Both the position numbers and the translations under genes were made by a program. This document shows, piece after piece, positions 9,252-18,966 of a stretch of DNA of 64,000 nucleotides (the first letter of the stretch is position 1; every line of letters begins with the position of its first letter). Source of the DNA: Chitinophagaceae bacterium. GTDB lineage: Bacteria; Bacteroidota; Bacteroidia; Chitinophagales; Chitinophagaceae. The stretch spans positions 62,001 to 126,000 of the forward strand of contig CANLAE010000003.1 in NCBI GenBank assembly GCA_947488765.1. The letters run 5' to 3'. The notes beneath the pieces are model-generated. The model was not told the DNA's origin. It ran no database searches and saw only the letters and a list, made by a program, of their open reading frames with translations.

Positions 9252-10646
9252 TTATTTATTATCGTTAGAAATTAGTTTGGCTCTCATACATAGATTAATA
9301 AAAGCAGCAGAAGTCCAAAGTTGTTGACCAGAACCTGATATAAGTCCACCTGGCAATTCTACTTTTTCATGAAACGTTCCAAAACCGCCCCATTCAGATT
9401 CACGTTTTGCTGATAGTTTAGTTCCCAATGAACGTGCAAGCAATGCGGCGTTGTAACCAGTATAATCCTTACCATCAGCCAATTCTTTTGCTTGAAGAAA
9501 ATAAGTATCGCAAAATGGCCAAGATGCATTATTGTGGTCGCCCTTGTTAGTTTCAAGAAAAGGATGAATCAAAGGAATTCCTTTATCTGTCATTGGGTAA
9601 TTATCAATAGCTTTTTTAGCTTCTTTTCCTTTAACTATTCCAAATAACACAGCAAATGCTGTACTAAGATTGTGTTGGTTTTTCAATACTTTGCCATATC
9701 TGTCTTTATAATAGCTGATAGTGCCGTCAGGCAAAATCAATTCCTTTCTTATCGCAATTTTAAGTGCCTCAGCTCTTTTGCTCCAATATTTTGATTCATC
9801 TGACTTATTACATTTTTTTGCAGCATTGGCCAAGCTCAACATTGCTTTATAATAAATACAATTAGTTGAAGTACCTTTCAGTAAAACACAATCAGCTTCA
9901 GTCATTCCTTTTGCATATCCACTTGTAGTTATATCTTGAAAGGCACATTGTGCCCTAAACAAACCGTCAGACTTATCAAACCAGGGTTCATACAGTGTTT
10001 TAAAATTCTCTTCACCAGTATTGTAAAACCAGTTCCAATCGGCAATTTCTGGATGCACAGTAAATAAATCATCAATAGCCCAAATCCAAACAACATCGTC
10101 TGTTCTTCGAGTGATACTATTACTCTTGTATTGAGCCATTACTTGCTTCTCATCATCGGTTATTACTTCCCAAGGTGCATTAATTTCCTCTATTTTATGC
10201 TTTTGTGATACTTTATAACCCATCTTGGAAACAACATCTCTAGTTACCTTGATCGAATGTAACATCTCTTGAGGATAAATAAAATTAAGCCCCAATATTC
10301 CTGCAAAAGCAATATCTCGTGTGTAAACTCTATCAGTATATCTACGCCCAGCTGCAAAATAGGTACCGTATGCATTGGTTACTAGATTCTGTTCAACATC
10401 ATGTAATGCGATTTTCCACATCTTATTGGTCATTGAAGTGGCATTTTCTTTCAATCCAATGCTACATTTTGGCGTAAGAGAAGGTAAATCAGCAGCTGTA
10501 AAAGAGCCTAATGCATCTGTTAAAGTGTTTTCTGTAAGTATTAGCGGAGTTCCGCTGTAAATTAATTTTGGCTCGTCTGTAAATTCAATAGATGAAATCA
10601 AAGCAAAAGAAACAAAAAGTAGAGATATTTTTGTAAACAAAGTCAT
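9252..10646 (-). CDS. Six-hairpin (alpha/alpha)6 glycosidase-like protein
   Basis: 464 residues, first gene of the polysaccharide locus. Residues 1-20 form a hydrophobic signal-like segment. The body is all-helical in appearance with repeated aromatic/acidic helices: TRDIAFAGILGLNFIYP, RRTDDVVWIWAIDDLF, NNASWPFCDTYFLQA, ESEWGGFGTFHEKVE. That pattern resembles the toroidal (alpha/alpha)6 glycosidases (mannosylglycerate-hydrolase-like, GH63/GH37-type folds). Asp and Glu residues in those motifs are candidate catalytic acids, by inference only. The gene sits in front of susC and likely processes imported or surface oligosaccharide in the periplasm. The exact family and substrate are not recognised. 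Confidence 0.7.
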   Translation of the reverse strand: MTLFTKISLLFVSFALISSIEFTDEPKLIYSGTPLILTENTLTDALGSFTAADLPSLTPKCSIGLKENATSMTNKMWKIALHDVEQNLVTNAYGTYFAAGRRYTDRVYTRDIAFAGILGLNFIYPQEMLHSIKVTRDVVSKMGYKVSQKHKIEEINAPWEVITDDEKQVMAQYKSNSITRRTDDVVWIWAIDDLFTVHPEIADWNWFYNTGEENFKTLYEPWFDKSDGLFRAQCAFQDITTSGYAKGMTEADCVLLKGTSTNCIYYKAMLSLANAAKKCNKSDESKYWSKRAEALKIAIRKELILPDGTISYYKDRYGKVLKNQHNLSTAFAVLFGIVKGKEAKKAIDNYPMTDKGIPLIHPFLETNKGDHNNASWPFCDTYFLQAKELADGKDYTGYNAALLARSLGTKLSAKRESEWGGFGTFHEKVELPGGLISGSGQQLWTSAAFINLCMRAKLISNDNK

Positions 10647-10695
10647 AGCAAGCCGAAGTTATTACACAAAATTGAGGCTTTATATAATAAAAAAC

Positions 10696-10720
10696 CCTTT
10701 CAATAAGTCTCATTGAAAGG
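10696..10720 (-). terminator. Intrinsic-terminator hairpin in the leader of the polysaccharide locus
   Basis: Read on the minus strand, a perfect 9-bp stem (CCTTTCAAT / ATTGAAAGG) with a 7-base loop is followed by GGGTTTTTTATT. It ends about 45 bases before the start codon of the first gene, in the presumed 5' leader. It could end an upstream transcript or act as an attenuator. Confidence 0.7.
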
Positions 10721-10911
10721 TGAATTTGTTTCATTTATTTGATAAAAGGCTTTTTAGAGGGGATTTGTTAAACATGTCAACTTGTTGGTTTATTTCAATG
10801 ACCCTTCAACCTATATTAATTCTCTATTGCACTGTAATTTGATTGTTAGATTCCAGTCAAACATAACTTAAAGAAAATAACTGTGTAAGCTCCCCCTTTT
10901 TTAGTAGATTT

Positions 10912-10919
10912 CAAAAGTA
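10912..10919 (-). promoter_or_regulatory. Candidate -7 element upstream of the polysaccharide locus
   Basis: On the minus strand the sequence is TACTTTTG, a perfect TAnnTTTG box. I see no clear -33 TTTG at the right distance. If used, it gives a leader of about 260 nt that contains the terminator hairpin at 10696-10720. Confidence 0.4.
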
Positions 10920-11400
10920 AAATAATTTAATTTGTTCAGAACTTTTCAAATAAATTCATAAATATTATCATCTACAGTTAGTTAGGAACCTAGTTTAGAT
11001 AACAATTAAAAGTTTTCAATATTTGTATCGTATTTGTAACTCATCTCTCAAAACCATTACTAGTAAAGTTTTGAATATTCGGTATAGGAAAGTGAAAAAT
11101 GGTTTAAAGAAATATTCTGGAATTTATTGACTTTAATTGGATCAAAATTAATTTCAACTTTAAGCAATGAAACATTTTCTAATATTGAAATTTGAGTTGA
11201 TTAAAATACTTATAACCCATTTTATACTTTTGGTATTAGATAATAAAAATAAAATCAAATTTGTACTTTGTGATAAATTTTATAAAATCGTAAAAGAATC
11301 CTTTTTTATGAATTTTTATTACCTACTAAAATGTGCGCTAGAGATTTATCAACATCTCCACATCCCTCCACAAGTTCGAAATTAGACCCGCCAGCTCTAC

Positions 11401-11440
11401 AAAACGGACAAATCTGGTATCAAGTCGTTTTGTCCGTTTT
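11401..11440 (+). terminator. Stand-alone intrinsic terminator
   Basis: Perfect 12-bp inverted repeat AAAACGGACAAA / TTTGTCCGTTTT with a 16-base loop, followed on the plus strand by TTATTTTATTT. No plausible coding gene ends just before it on the plus strand, so it may terminate a small RNA or be the remnant of a lost gene. Confidence 0.75.
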
Positions 11441-11691
11441 TTATTTTATTTACTTTCTAAAATAACCACGCTGATTATCACTTAATAAACGGATCATAAA
11501 TTTAAAATATGAATTGCAGGGGTTTTAAAGGTTTAAGATAAGTAACCTGAAATCAATAATAAAAGTTTAAACTTTATCATTCTTGTAAATAATTTGATAT
11601 AAAAACATCTCCAAAGCCATATCAAGTTTTTATCATTTCTCATTAATAAATTATCAGATAAACGCTTAGTTTTACTCATTAACTTATTTAT

Positions 11692-12666
11692 ATGCCTAAA
11701 ATTATTGTTGTATTGTTTTTACTTATTGGCCTAAATGCTTGCAAAAAAAACAACACCTCAACCAGTGGAGATCCTATCAAAGGAGAAGCATTTGAATATT
11801 CAATAATTCCATCAGCTACAAATAATGCAATCAGTACTTTTAATTCAGAACACTTTGTTTCATTGGATACAAGAACAACAATTAAAAATAAATTATTTGT
11901 CTTTTTACCGGGTACCAGTGGCTCCCCAAATTTTTATAAATTAATTGTAAAAAAAGCTGCTGCGCTTGGCTATCATTCATTGGGATTGATGTACCCCAAT
12001 AATTCAGATTTATACACGGCATCAGGAACATCCAACGATCTTACTCAGTTTGGAAAATGCCGACAAGAAATATTTGATGGAACAGATCAAACAACCGGTG
12101 TTTCTGTAGATCAGAATAATTGTATCAAAAACAGACTTTACAAATTAATCATTTACTTACAACAGCAACACCCCGAACAAAACTGGCAGCAGTTTATTGT
12201 AAATAATGATGTTGACTGGAGTAAATGTATTGTTGCCGGTCATTCGCAAGGTGGGGGACATGCATTATACATTGCTAAAAAAATGCCTGTTTCAAAAGCA
12301 ATTAGTTTTGCTTCAATAGACTGGAATTCAACACTGAGCAGAAGTGCAGATTGGGTTTTACAAACTGGCGTTACCCCTGTTTCAAAACTGTATTCTTTCA
12401 ATAGTATTAGTGATGAAATTTTTAATTATAATAATGTCAAAACACAACTCGCAGATATGAATTTCATTGGTCCTGCAACAAGTATTGATATCAGTTCGCC
12501 CATTTACAATAACAGCCACACTTTAACAACCAATGCAACCCCTGCATTAATTATACTTGTTCCCAATCACAACCTGACTGTATTAGACCAATATATACCA
12601 AAATCAACAGATGGTTCCATGATTAGTACTTTTTCAAATGCATGGGAATACTTATTGAATAACTAA
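11692..12666 (+). CDS. Alpha/beta-hydrolase-like lipoprotein esterase
   Basis: 324 residues with a lipoprotein signal (LNACKK, Cys17). A strand followed by FLPGTSGSPNFYK suggests an oxyanion-hole loop, and VAGHSQGGGHA carries the nucleophile elbow GxSxG (Ser185). A late His in SHTLT or NHNLTV and an Asp could complete the triad, by inference. The predicted role is a surface or periplasmic esterase or lipase-like enzyme. It stands alone: the polysaccharide locus lies divergently upstream and gldF begins 268 bases downstream. The substrate is unknown. Confidence 0.72.
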   Translation: MPKIIVVLFLLIGLNACKKNNTSTSGDPIKGEAFEYSIIPSATNNAISTFNSEHFVSLDTRTTIKNKLFVFLPGTSGSPNFYKLIVKKAAALGYHSLGLMYPNNSDLYTASGTSNDLTQFGKCRQEIFDGTDQTTGVSVDQNNCIKNRLYKLIIYLQQQHPEQNWQQFIVNNDVDWSKCIVAGHSQGGGHALYIAKKMPVSKAISFASIDWNSTLSRSADWVLQTGVTPVSKLYSFNSISDEIFNYNNVKTQLADMNFIGPATSIDISSPIYNNSHTLTTNATPALIILVPNHNLTVLDQYIPKSTDGSMISTFSNAWEYLLNN

Positions 12667-12934
12667 ATTTTTTATCCTCTCCAATTTATTTGCAACACTA
12701 AGAAGCATTTCTTTATTGATTATTAACTGCAAGTACATTTAGCTATTCATTAATTGGAAAGTTTTGAATAAGATTGAATAAAAGTTAATTAAACTGAATT
12801 TGAAAATTATCTTTTTAAATACTTTAAGTAATCGATTTTTTAAATTTTTTTGGTAGAAGTCTTTAAAAAAAAGACTATAGACAGTAATTTAATAGAAGTG
12901 CCCTATTTATATTAATAACAATTAATTTTACACA

Positions 12935-13654
12935 ATGTGGATGATTTGTAAAAAAGAATGGCAACAATTTTTTAGTTCCCTTACTGGATATATTTTCATT
13001 ATTGTTTTTTTATTGGCCAATGGCTTGGCTTTATTTGTTTTTGAAGACAATATTTTTTCATTTGGCTATGCAACGCTTGATAAATACTTTCAGCTTGCAC
13101 CCTGGATTTTGCTTTTACTAATTCCGGCAATAACGATGAAAAGTTTTGCCGATGAATTTAAATCTGGTACCTATGAAGTGTTGCAAACATTACCGCTTAC
13201 CAAACAACAAATAATTACCGGCAAATATTTGGGCAGTTTATTTGTTGCATTTACAGCAATACTACCTACGTTGATTTATATTATTTCAATTCAGCAGCTT
13301 TCTGTTGGCGACGGCTTGGATGTAGGTGCAACAACCGGTGCATTTATTGGCTTATTTATTTTAGCATCAATATTTACAGCAATTGGTATTTGTAGCAGCA
13401 GTTTTACAAATAATGCAGTGATTGCATTTATTATAAGTTTGATTGCATGTGTTGTATTGTATTTTGGATTTAATGCATTTAGCAAGCTTTCATTTTTAAA
13501 CAATAACTGGGGTTATTACATTGGTTTACTGGGAATAGATTTTCATTACAGCAGTATCAGCAGAGGTGTTGTTGACAGCAGGGACCTAATATATTTCTTC
13601 AGTATTGTTATTTTGATGTTATTGATAACAAGTAAAAATTTATTGAAGCAATAA
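12935..13654 (+). CDS. gldF: Gliding motility ABC transporter permease GldF
   Basis: 239 residues with about six membrane helices and the ABC-2 permease pattern (MWMICKKEWQQFFSS, PAITMKSFADEFKSGTYE, LLTLPLT-type LQTLPLTKQQIITGKYLG). This length and the following gldG gene match the GldFG pair of Bacteroidota, which with the ATPase GldA forms an ABC transporter needed for gliding in Flavobacterium johnsoniae. No gldA lies next to it, as is common. It is separated from gldG by 57 bases and probably cotranscribed. Confidence 0.88.
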   Translation: MWMICKKEWQQFFSSLTGYIFIIVFLLANGLALFVFEDNIFSFGYATLDKYFQLAPWILLLLIPAITMKSFADEFKSGTYEVLQTLPLTKQQIITGKYLGSLFVAFTAILPTLIYIISIQQLSVGDGLDVGATTGAFIGLFILASIFTAIGICSSSFTNNAVIAFIISLIACVVLYFGFNAFSKLSFLNNNWGYYIGLLGIDFHYSSISRGVVDSRDLIYFFSIVILMLLITSKNLLKQ

Positions 13655-13711
13655 ATTTAATTACAATCAAACAACGCATTATTACAACCAAATTTTTTCT
13701 TTAAAAATCAG

Positions 13712-15415
13712 ATGAAAAAAATAGTATCGCATAAATTAAGTTGGCTCATTGTTTTACTTGCAATTGTTGTATTCAACATTCTTGCATATGCATTTCATGT
13801 AAAACTTGATCTTACAAAAGAGAAAAGATATACCATCAACAACAACACTAAAAACTTATTAAAACAATTAGAAGCAAATATTGAAATAACTGTTTTTTTG
13901 ACGGGTAACTTACCATCGGGATTTCAAAAATTAGCCAACAGCACCGATGATTTTTTGCATCTCATAAAAGAAACAAATAATTCTAAAATAAAATTTGAAT
14001 TTAAAGATGCATCAGATGTAATGGAAGATGGTGATCGAAAATATGAAGACACTTTAAAAGCAATGGGTGCCAATGCAATTAACTTAAGTATTCAAATAAA
14101 ACAAGGACAGCAAATTCAAACAATTTATCCTTATGCTATCATCAAATATAAAAACAATATTTCTTTGGTTAGCCTGTATACCGGTAATAAAAGAGTTTTG
14201 TCTCAGTCAGAAATTAATAGCGCTGAAGCAATGCTGGAATACCAGTTTACAAAAGCAATTGATGATATTACAAAGTCTGAAAAGCCTTTGATTGCTTACT
14301 CTTACGCAAACGGCGAATTAACCGACGCAAGAACTTACGATTTATTACAAGCAATACAACCACAGTACAATCTATTTACATTTAATATCAATGCCCGACC
14401 TGCAATTCCCGATACTTTTAAAGTACTGATGATTGTAAAACCTTCGCTTCAATTTACAGAAGATGAAAAATTGAAAATTGATCAATACCTTATGAGAGGC
14501 GGCAAAGTAATTTGCTTTATTGACAACTTGAATGCAGAGCAAGACAGTTTAAGATTAAAACCTGAATTAATTGCTTATGATAGGAACTTAAATCTTACCG
14601 ATTTATTTTTTAAATATGGCATCCGAATCAACACAGATTTGGTTATGGATTTACAATGCGACTTCATGCCATTTGGCGTTGGAGGCAGTAAAGAAAAAAG
14701 TCAGTTTGAATTTTTACATTGGAATTATTATCCATTATTTGAAAGTAAAAACAATCATCCAATTAATAAAAATCTAGGCTTAATTGCAGGGCGATTTGTA
14801 AACTCAATTGATACTGTAAAAGCAGAAGGAATTACAAAAACAATTTTACTGTCTACCTCCGATAATTCAAGAAAACTAGGAACGCCAGCTTTGATAAGTT
14901 TGAATGAAAATAGAAATACGCCCGAAGATGTTTTATTCAATCAAAAAAATATTCCAACTGCAGTATTATTAGAAGGTAATTTCAAATCGTTATACAAAAA
15001 CAGAATCTCACAACTGCAAGCAGATAGCCTTACAAAGCTTGGTGCTCCTTATTTACCTGAGAGTATTGGCAATGCAAAATTAATAGTTGTGGCAGATGGC
15101 GATATGGTATTGAATGATGTAAGCCAGAAACAAGGACCATTGCCAATAGGCGTAAATTTATATACACTGGGAAGCCAGTATGAATACCAGTTTGCAAACA
15201 GAGATTTCTTATTAAACTGTTTGGAATATCTCACAGGAAATGAAGCTTTGATGGCAACAAGAAATAAGGACATTGTACTTCGATTATTAGACAGCAAAAA
15301 AATAGAGACCGAAAAATCATTTTGGCAAATCAACAATATTGCAGTCCCGATATTACTAGTAGTTTTATGTGGCTTTATTTACCAGTATTGGAGAAGAAAA
15401 AAATATGCAGCTTAA
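13712..15415 (+). CDS. gldG: Gliding motility ABC transporter auxiliary protein GldG
   Basis: 567 residues: an N-terminal membrane helix (about 10-30, LSWLIVLLAIVVFNILAYAF), then LDLTKEKRYTINNNTKNLL, the typical opening of the GldG/ABC auxiliary domain, a large periplasmic region (ELTDARTYDLLQ, MRGGKVICFIDNLNAE), and a C-terminal helix (about 543-560) before a basic tail. Length is normal. It works with GldF as the transporter attached to the gliding machinery. TerC follows after 18 bases, so readthrough is possible. Genomes without gliding can also keep gldFG, so motility is not proven. Confidence 0.9.
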   Translation: MKKIVSHKLSWLIVLLAIVVFNILAYAFHVKLDLTKEKRYTINNNTKNLLKQLEANIEITVFLTGNLPSGFQKLANSTDDFLHLIKETNNSKIKFEFKDASDVMEDGDRKYEDTLKAMGANAINLSIQIKQGQQIQTIYPYAIIKYKNNISLVSLYTGNKRVLSQSEINSAEAMLEYQFTKAIDDITKSEKPLIAYSYANGELTDARTYDLLQAIQPQYNLFTFNINARPAIPDTFKVLMIVKPSLQFTEDEKLKIDQYLMRGGKVICFIDNLNAEQDSLRLKPELIAYDRNLNLTDLFFKYGIRINTDLVMDLQCDFMPFGVGGSKEKSQFEFLHWNYYPLFESKNNHPINKNLGLIAGRFVNSIDTVKAEGITKTILLSTSDNSRKLGTPALISLNENRNTPEDVLFNQKNIPTAVLLEGNFKSLYKNRISQLQADSLTKLGAPYLPESIGNAKLIVVADGDMVLNDVSQKQGPLPIGVNLYTLGSQYEYQFANRDFLLNCLEYLTGNEALMATRNKDIVLRLLDSKKIETEKSFWQINNIAVPILLVVLCGFIYQYWRRKKYAA

Positions 15416-15433
15416 TTTTTTAAATAATTTATT

Positions 15434-16397
15434 ATGACAACACACCAAATTGTATATGTAGTATTTGGTATTGTACTTACACTTGCTTTGATTTTTGATT
15501 TAGGATTATTGAATAAAAAAAATCAAACAATTTCTATAGCCACTGCACTAAAACAAACTTTTTTCTGGGTAATACTTGCAATGGCTTTTTTTATTTTTAT
15601 GTGGATAGAAGAAGGACAAAATATTGCATTACAATATTTAAGCGCATACCTCATGGAATGGAGCCTTAGCGTTGATAATATTTTCATTTTCATTCTCATC
15701 TTCTCTGCTTTTAAAGTAAAAGAAAAATATTATGGTAGGGTATTACTGGTAGGTATTTTAATGGCAATTGTTTTTAGAATTGTTTTTATCACAGTTGGGT
15801 TAGCTTTGGTAAATCAATTTGAATGGATACTATACATTTTTGGTGCATTCTTATTATACACCGGTTACAAAATGTTTGTAGCAACAAAAGATGAAGAATT
15901 TAAACCCCAAGAAAGTAAAATTTATACATTTCTTCAAAAATTTTTACCACTTGTACCACATGATGGCGAAGGAAAATATATGGTTAGAATAAATGGGAAA
16001 CCACAATACACAACCTTATTTGTAGTTATTGTAATGCTTGCAGTGATTGATATCGTTTTTGCATTAGATTCATTACCTGCCGTAATGGGCATTAGCAGAG
16101 ATAATTTGGTAATTTATACGAGCAATATTTTCGCTGTTCTTGGTTTACGTAGTTTATTCTTTTTATTACGAAGTGCTGTAACAAAATTTGATTATTTACA
16201 ACAAGGAATTGCAATTGTATTGGTATTTATTGGTATTTATTGGTATTAAAATGTTGGGCGAACATTATATCAACGAATGGATAGATAAGAGTACGCAAGT
16301 ATTTTTGTCGCTGGGAATAATTGTGGTTTGTGTAAGCGGATCTATTTTTTATTCTATTTTTATGAAGAAAAAAGGAGAACCTTTGGAGGTAGAATAA
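15434..16397 (+). pseudogene. TerC-family membrane protein, frameshifted by a 10-bp tandem duplication
   Basis: The first frame (15434-16249, 271 residues) encodes an integral membrane protein with TerC signatures: LSVDNIFIFILIFSAFKV, and DIVFALDSLPAVMGISRD with the conserved acidic residues thought to coordinate metal. It ends abruptly at IVLVFIGIYWY. The expected end (KMLGEHYINEWIDK followed by a last helix, FLSLGIIVVCVSGSIFY) is present in another frame up to 16397. Removing one 10-bp unit from the repeat at 16221-16247 joins both parts into a normal 317-residue TerC. TerC proteins act in metal (manganese) export during exoprotein metalation or in tellurite resistance. The gene is off, phase variable, or the duplication is an assembly error. 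Confidence 0.85.
16221..16247 (+). repeat. 10-bp tandem repeat, 2.7 copies, inside terC
   Basis: Unit TGGTATTTAT occurs at 16221-16230 and 16231-16240, followed by TGGTATT at 16241-16247. One extra unit shifts the reading frame. With one unit fewer the codons read IVLVFIGIKMLGEH, the family's normal sequence. Confidence 0.95.
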
Positions 16398-16425
16398 GCG
16401 ATTAAAAAAAGTTTAAACCAAACAT

Positions 16426-18888
16426 TTGCAATACACAATTCAAGATATACAATCAATCATTGGTGCAAAAGGAATAGTTGTAGAAAATACGATTATTGAA
16501 AATTTAGTAATAGACAGTAGAAAAATAATTTTTCCAAACAACTCCTTATTTTTTGCATTACATAGCGATAGGCGTGATGGGCATACTTTTATTGAAGAAG
16601 CCTATCAGCGTGGTGTCAGAAATTTTGTTGTAGAAAAATATTTTGATTTTAATAAATATCCTCTTGCAAATTTTTTATTGACAAATGATTCTCTTGAAGC
16701 CTTACAAACCTTGGCAGCAAAGCATCGTAGCCAATTTCAATACCCTGTAATAGGCATTACCGGAAGCAATGGGAAAACGATTGTAAAAGAATGGCTGAAT
16801 CAATTATTGTGTGATGATTATACCATCGTTCGTAGTCCTCGTAGTTATAACTCTCAAATTGGTGTACCGTTAAGTGTTTGGCAAATGAATGAGCATCATT
16901 CGCTGGCAATCTTTGAAGCAGGCATTTCAAAGACGGGAGAAATGAACCACTTACAAAAAATAATTCAACCAACAATTGGAATATTAACCAATATTGGTGA
17001 AGCCCATAGCGAAGGTTTTACAAGCGATTCAGAAAAAATTATCGAAAAAACTGAACTTTTTTCAAATGCTGAACTAATTATTTACTGCAAAGAAATAATC
17101 AGCAATGAAAATTCTTTGCCGGCAGCTGCAAGGAAAATTTCATGGAGTAAAAATACAGAAGCGACTGTTTTTATAAAACATATCGTCAAAAAAACAACAA
17201 GTTCAAATCTTCAAATTCAATACCAACAACAAAATTTAACTATTGATATTCCTTTTACAGATGATGCTTCAATAGAAAACTGCATTACTTGCATTTGTAC
17301 ATTATTGGCTTTAAACATAAGCTGGTCAATCATTACAGAGCGCATACAATTGTTACAGCCGGTAGCAATGCGGTTACAAATAAATAAAGGATTGAACAAC
17401 TGCTCGGTGTTAAATGACAGTTACAACAACGATGTTTCTTCTTTAAGTATTGTTTTAAATTATTTAAAACAACAATCCGGAAATGCATCTACTACGGTAA
17501 TCCTTTCTGATATTTTGCAATCCGGAATTGAAGAAAAACAATTATACCAACAAGTTGCAGCAGAATTAAAACAAAGAAAAATTGATAAGCTGATTGGCAT
17601 TGGAAATAATATTAGTAAATACCATTCTATTTTTAATGAAGCTGTTGCTAAAACAATATTTTATGCTTCTACACAAGAATTTCTAATGCATAGTCTACAC
17701 CATCATTTCAGAGATGAATTTATATTGTTGAAAGGTGCAAGAATTTTTACGTTTGAAAAAATCAGTAAATGGCTTGAGCAAAAAGTTCATCAAACAGTGA
17801 TGGAAATTAATCTCTCGGCTATGGCTCACAACCTAAAAGCCTTTCAGCAAAAATTATTACCCACTACCAAATTAATGGCAATGGTAAAGGCTTTCAGCTA
17901 TGGAAGTGGCAGTGCAGAAGTAGCAAGATTATTGCAATTTCACAAAGTTGATTACCTCGGAGTAGCTTATGCGGATGAAGGTATAGAACTTCGCAATGCG
18001 GGCATCAGCACACCAATTATGGTGATGAATATGGATGCTGCAAGTTTTGATGTCTTGATTGAACATCAACTAGAACCTGAAATTTATTCACTCAATATTT
18101 TCAAAGCATTCCACCAATATTTATTACAACAAGGTATTTATCAATTTCCAATTCATATCAAACTCAACACAGGTATGAATCGTTTGGGATTTGATTTTAA
18201 TGAAGTAGAAGAACTTGCTTCTTTATTAAAGCAGCAGCAAACAATGGTTGTTCAATCTGTATTCTCACATCTTACAAGTAGTGAGCTGGCAGCACACGAT
18301 CATTTTACAAATCAGCAAACGGAAATTTTTCTTAATGGCTGCAATACTTTAGAAAAAATATTGGGGTACTCATTTATAAAACACATCGTTAATTCTGCAG
18401 GTATTTTCAGACATGCCAATTTACAATTTGATATGGTTCGATTGGGCATTGGATTGTATGGTATTGATAATGCCAACGGAAAAGAAATTCATTTACAAAC
18501 AGTTGCTACTTTAAAAACAACTATTGCGCAGATAAGAACTGTGAAAGCCAATGATACCGTTGGTTACAACAAAAAAGGAATTTTGGGCAGAGAAAGTAAA
18601 ATTGCTACAATTCGCATTGGCTATGCAGATGGATTTAATAGAAAATTAAGTAATGGAGTGGGTAGTATTTTTGTGAAAAATAAAATGGCAAAAGTGATAG
18701 GAAATGTTTGTATGGATATGGCTATGATTGATGTTACAGATATTGCAGATGTGCAAGAAGGAGATAAAGTTGAAATTTTTGGTGAACAAATTTCAGTTCA
18801 ACAAGTAGCCGAATGGTGCAATACCATTCCTTATGAAATCATGACAACAATAAGCCAGCGTGTAAAGCGGGTGTACATTGAAGAATAA
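16426..18888 (+). CDS. murF-alr: Bifunctional MurF ligase / alanine racemase
   Basis: 820 residues, a fusion found in Bacteroidota. Residues 1 to about 455 are MurF (UDP-MurNAc-tripeptide:D-Ala-D-Ala ligase) with the ATP loop ITGSNGKTIVKEW (about 111-122). Residues about 457-820 are alanine racemase, with the PLP lysine in AMVKAFSYGSG (Lys488) and the C-terminal GYADGFNR and GNVCMDM motifs. One polypeptide thus makes D-alanine and adds D-Ala-D-Ala to the peptidoglycan precursor in the cytoplasm. The start is a TTG; no in-frame ATG fits the N terminus better. It lies 28 bases after the terC remnant. Confidence 0.95.
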   Translation: MQYTIQDIQSIIGAKGIVVENTIIENLVIDSRKIIFPNNSLFFALHSDRRDGHTFIEEAYQRGVRNFVVEKYFDFNKYPLANFLLTNDSLEALQTLAAKHRSQFQYPVIGITGSNGKTIVKEWLNQLLCDDYTIVRSPRSYNSQIGVPLSVWQMNEHHSLAIFEAGISKTGEMNHLQKIIQPTIGILTNIGEAHSEGFTSDSEKIIEKTELFSNAELIIYCKEIISNENSLPAAARKISWSKNTEATVFIKHIVKKTTSSNLQIQYQQQNLTIDIPFTDDASIENCITCICTLLALNISWSIITERIQLLQPVAMRLQINKGLNNCSVLNDSYNNDVSSLSIVLNYLKQQSGNASTTVILSDILQSGIEEKQLYQQVAAELKQRKIDKLIGIGNNISKYHSIFNEAVAKTIFYASTQEFLMHSLHHHFRDEFILLKGARIFTFEKISKWLEQKVHQTVMEINLSAMAHNLKAFQQKLLPTTKLMAMVKAFSYGSGSAEVARLLQFHKVDYLGVAYADEGIELRNAGISTPIMVMNMDAASFDVLIEHQLEPEIYSLNIFKAFHQYLLQQGIYQFPIHIKLNTGMNRLGFDFNEVEELASLLKQQQTMVVQSVFSHLTSSELAAHDHFTNQQTEIFLNGCNTLEKILGYSFIKHIVNSAGIFRHANLQFDMVRLGIGLYGIDNANGKEIHLQTVATLKTTIAQIRTVKANDTVGYNKKGILGRESKIATIRIGYADGFNRKLSNGVGSIFVKNKMAKVIGNVCMDMAMIDVTDIADVQEGDKVEIFGEQISVQQVAEWCNTIPYEIMTTISQRVKRVYIEE

Positions 18889-18937
18889 AAAATTATGTGA
18901 AGATTGATACGAAACGATTGGCAGTAATCAATTCCAC

Positions 18938-18945
18938 TATCTTTG
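18938..18945 (+). promoter_or_regulatory. Candidate promoter of lspA
   Basis: TATCTTTG matches TAnnTTTG; ATTG at 18917-18920, 17 bases upstream, is a near -33 element. The GTG start of lspA is 22 bases downstream. Confidence 0.55.
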
Positions 18946-18966
18946 TTTATATTAAAATAATTACGG

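Larger units (their letters stand above)
10647..11691. other. Gene-poor intergenic region, about 1 kb
   Basis: Very AT-rich. It holds the leader of the minus-strand polysaccharide locus (10647 to about 10905), then no convincing gene. A 72-codon open frame at 11167-11385 has low-complexity AT-driven composition and no recognisable motif. A strong hairpin terminator lies at 11401-11440, so a short untranslated RNA could end there. Nothing else is visible up to the esterase gene. Confidence 0.6.

Noticed and set aside
11167-11385. 72-codon open frame on the plus strand
   Set aside because: Composition follows the AT-rich background, no motif or family resemblance, no promoter or neighbour that supports it.
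11341-11400. A tRNA or tmRNA gene
   Set aside because: Only a tail-like string is present; no matching 5' acceptor arm, D arm or anticodon arm can be folded.
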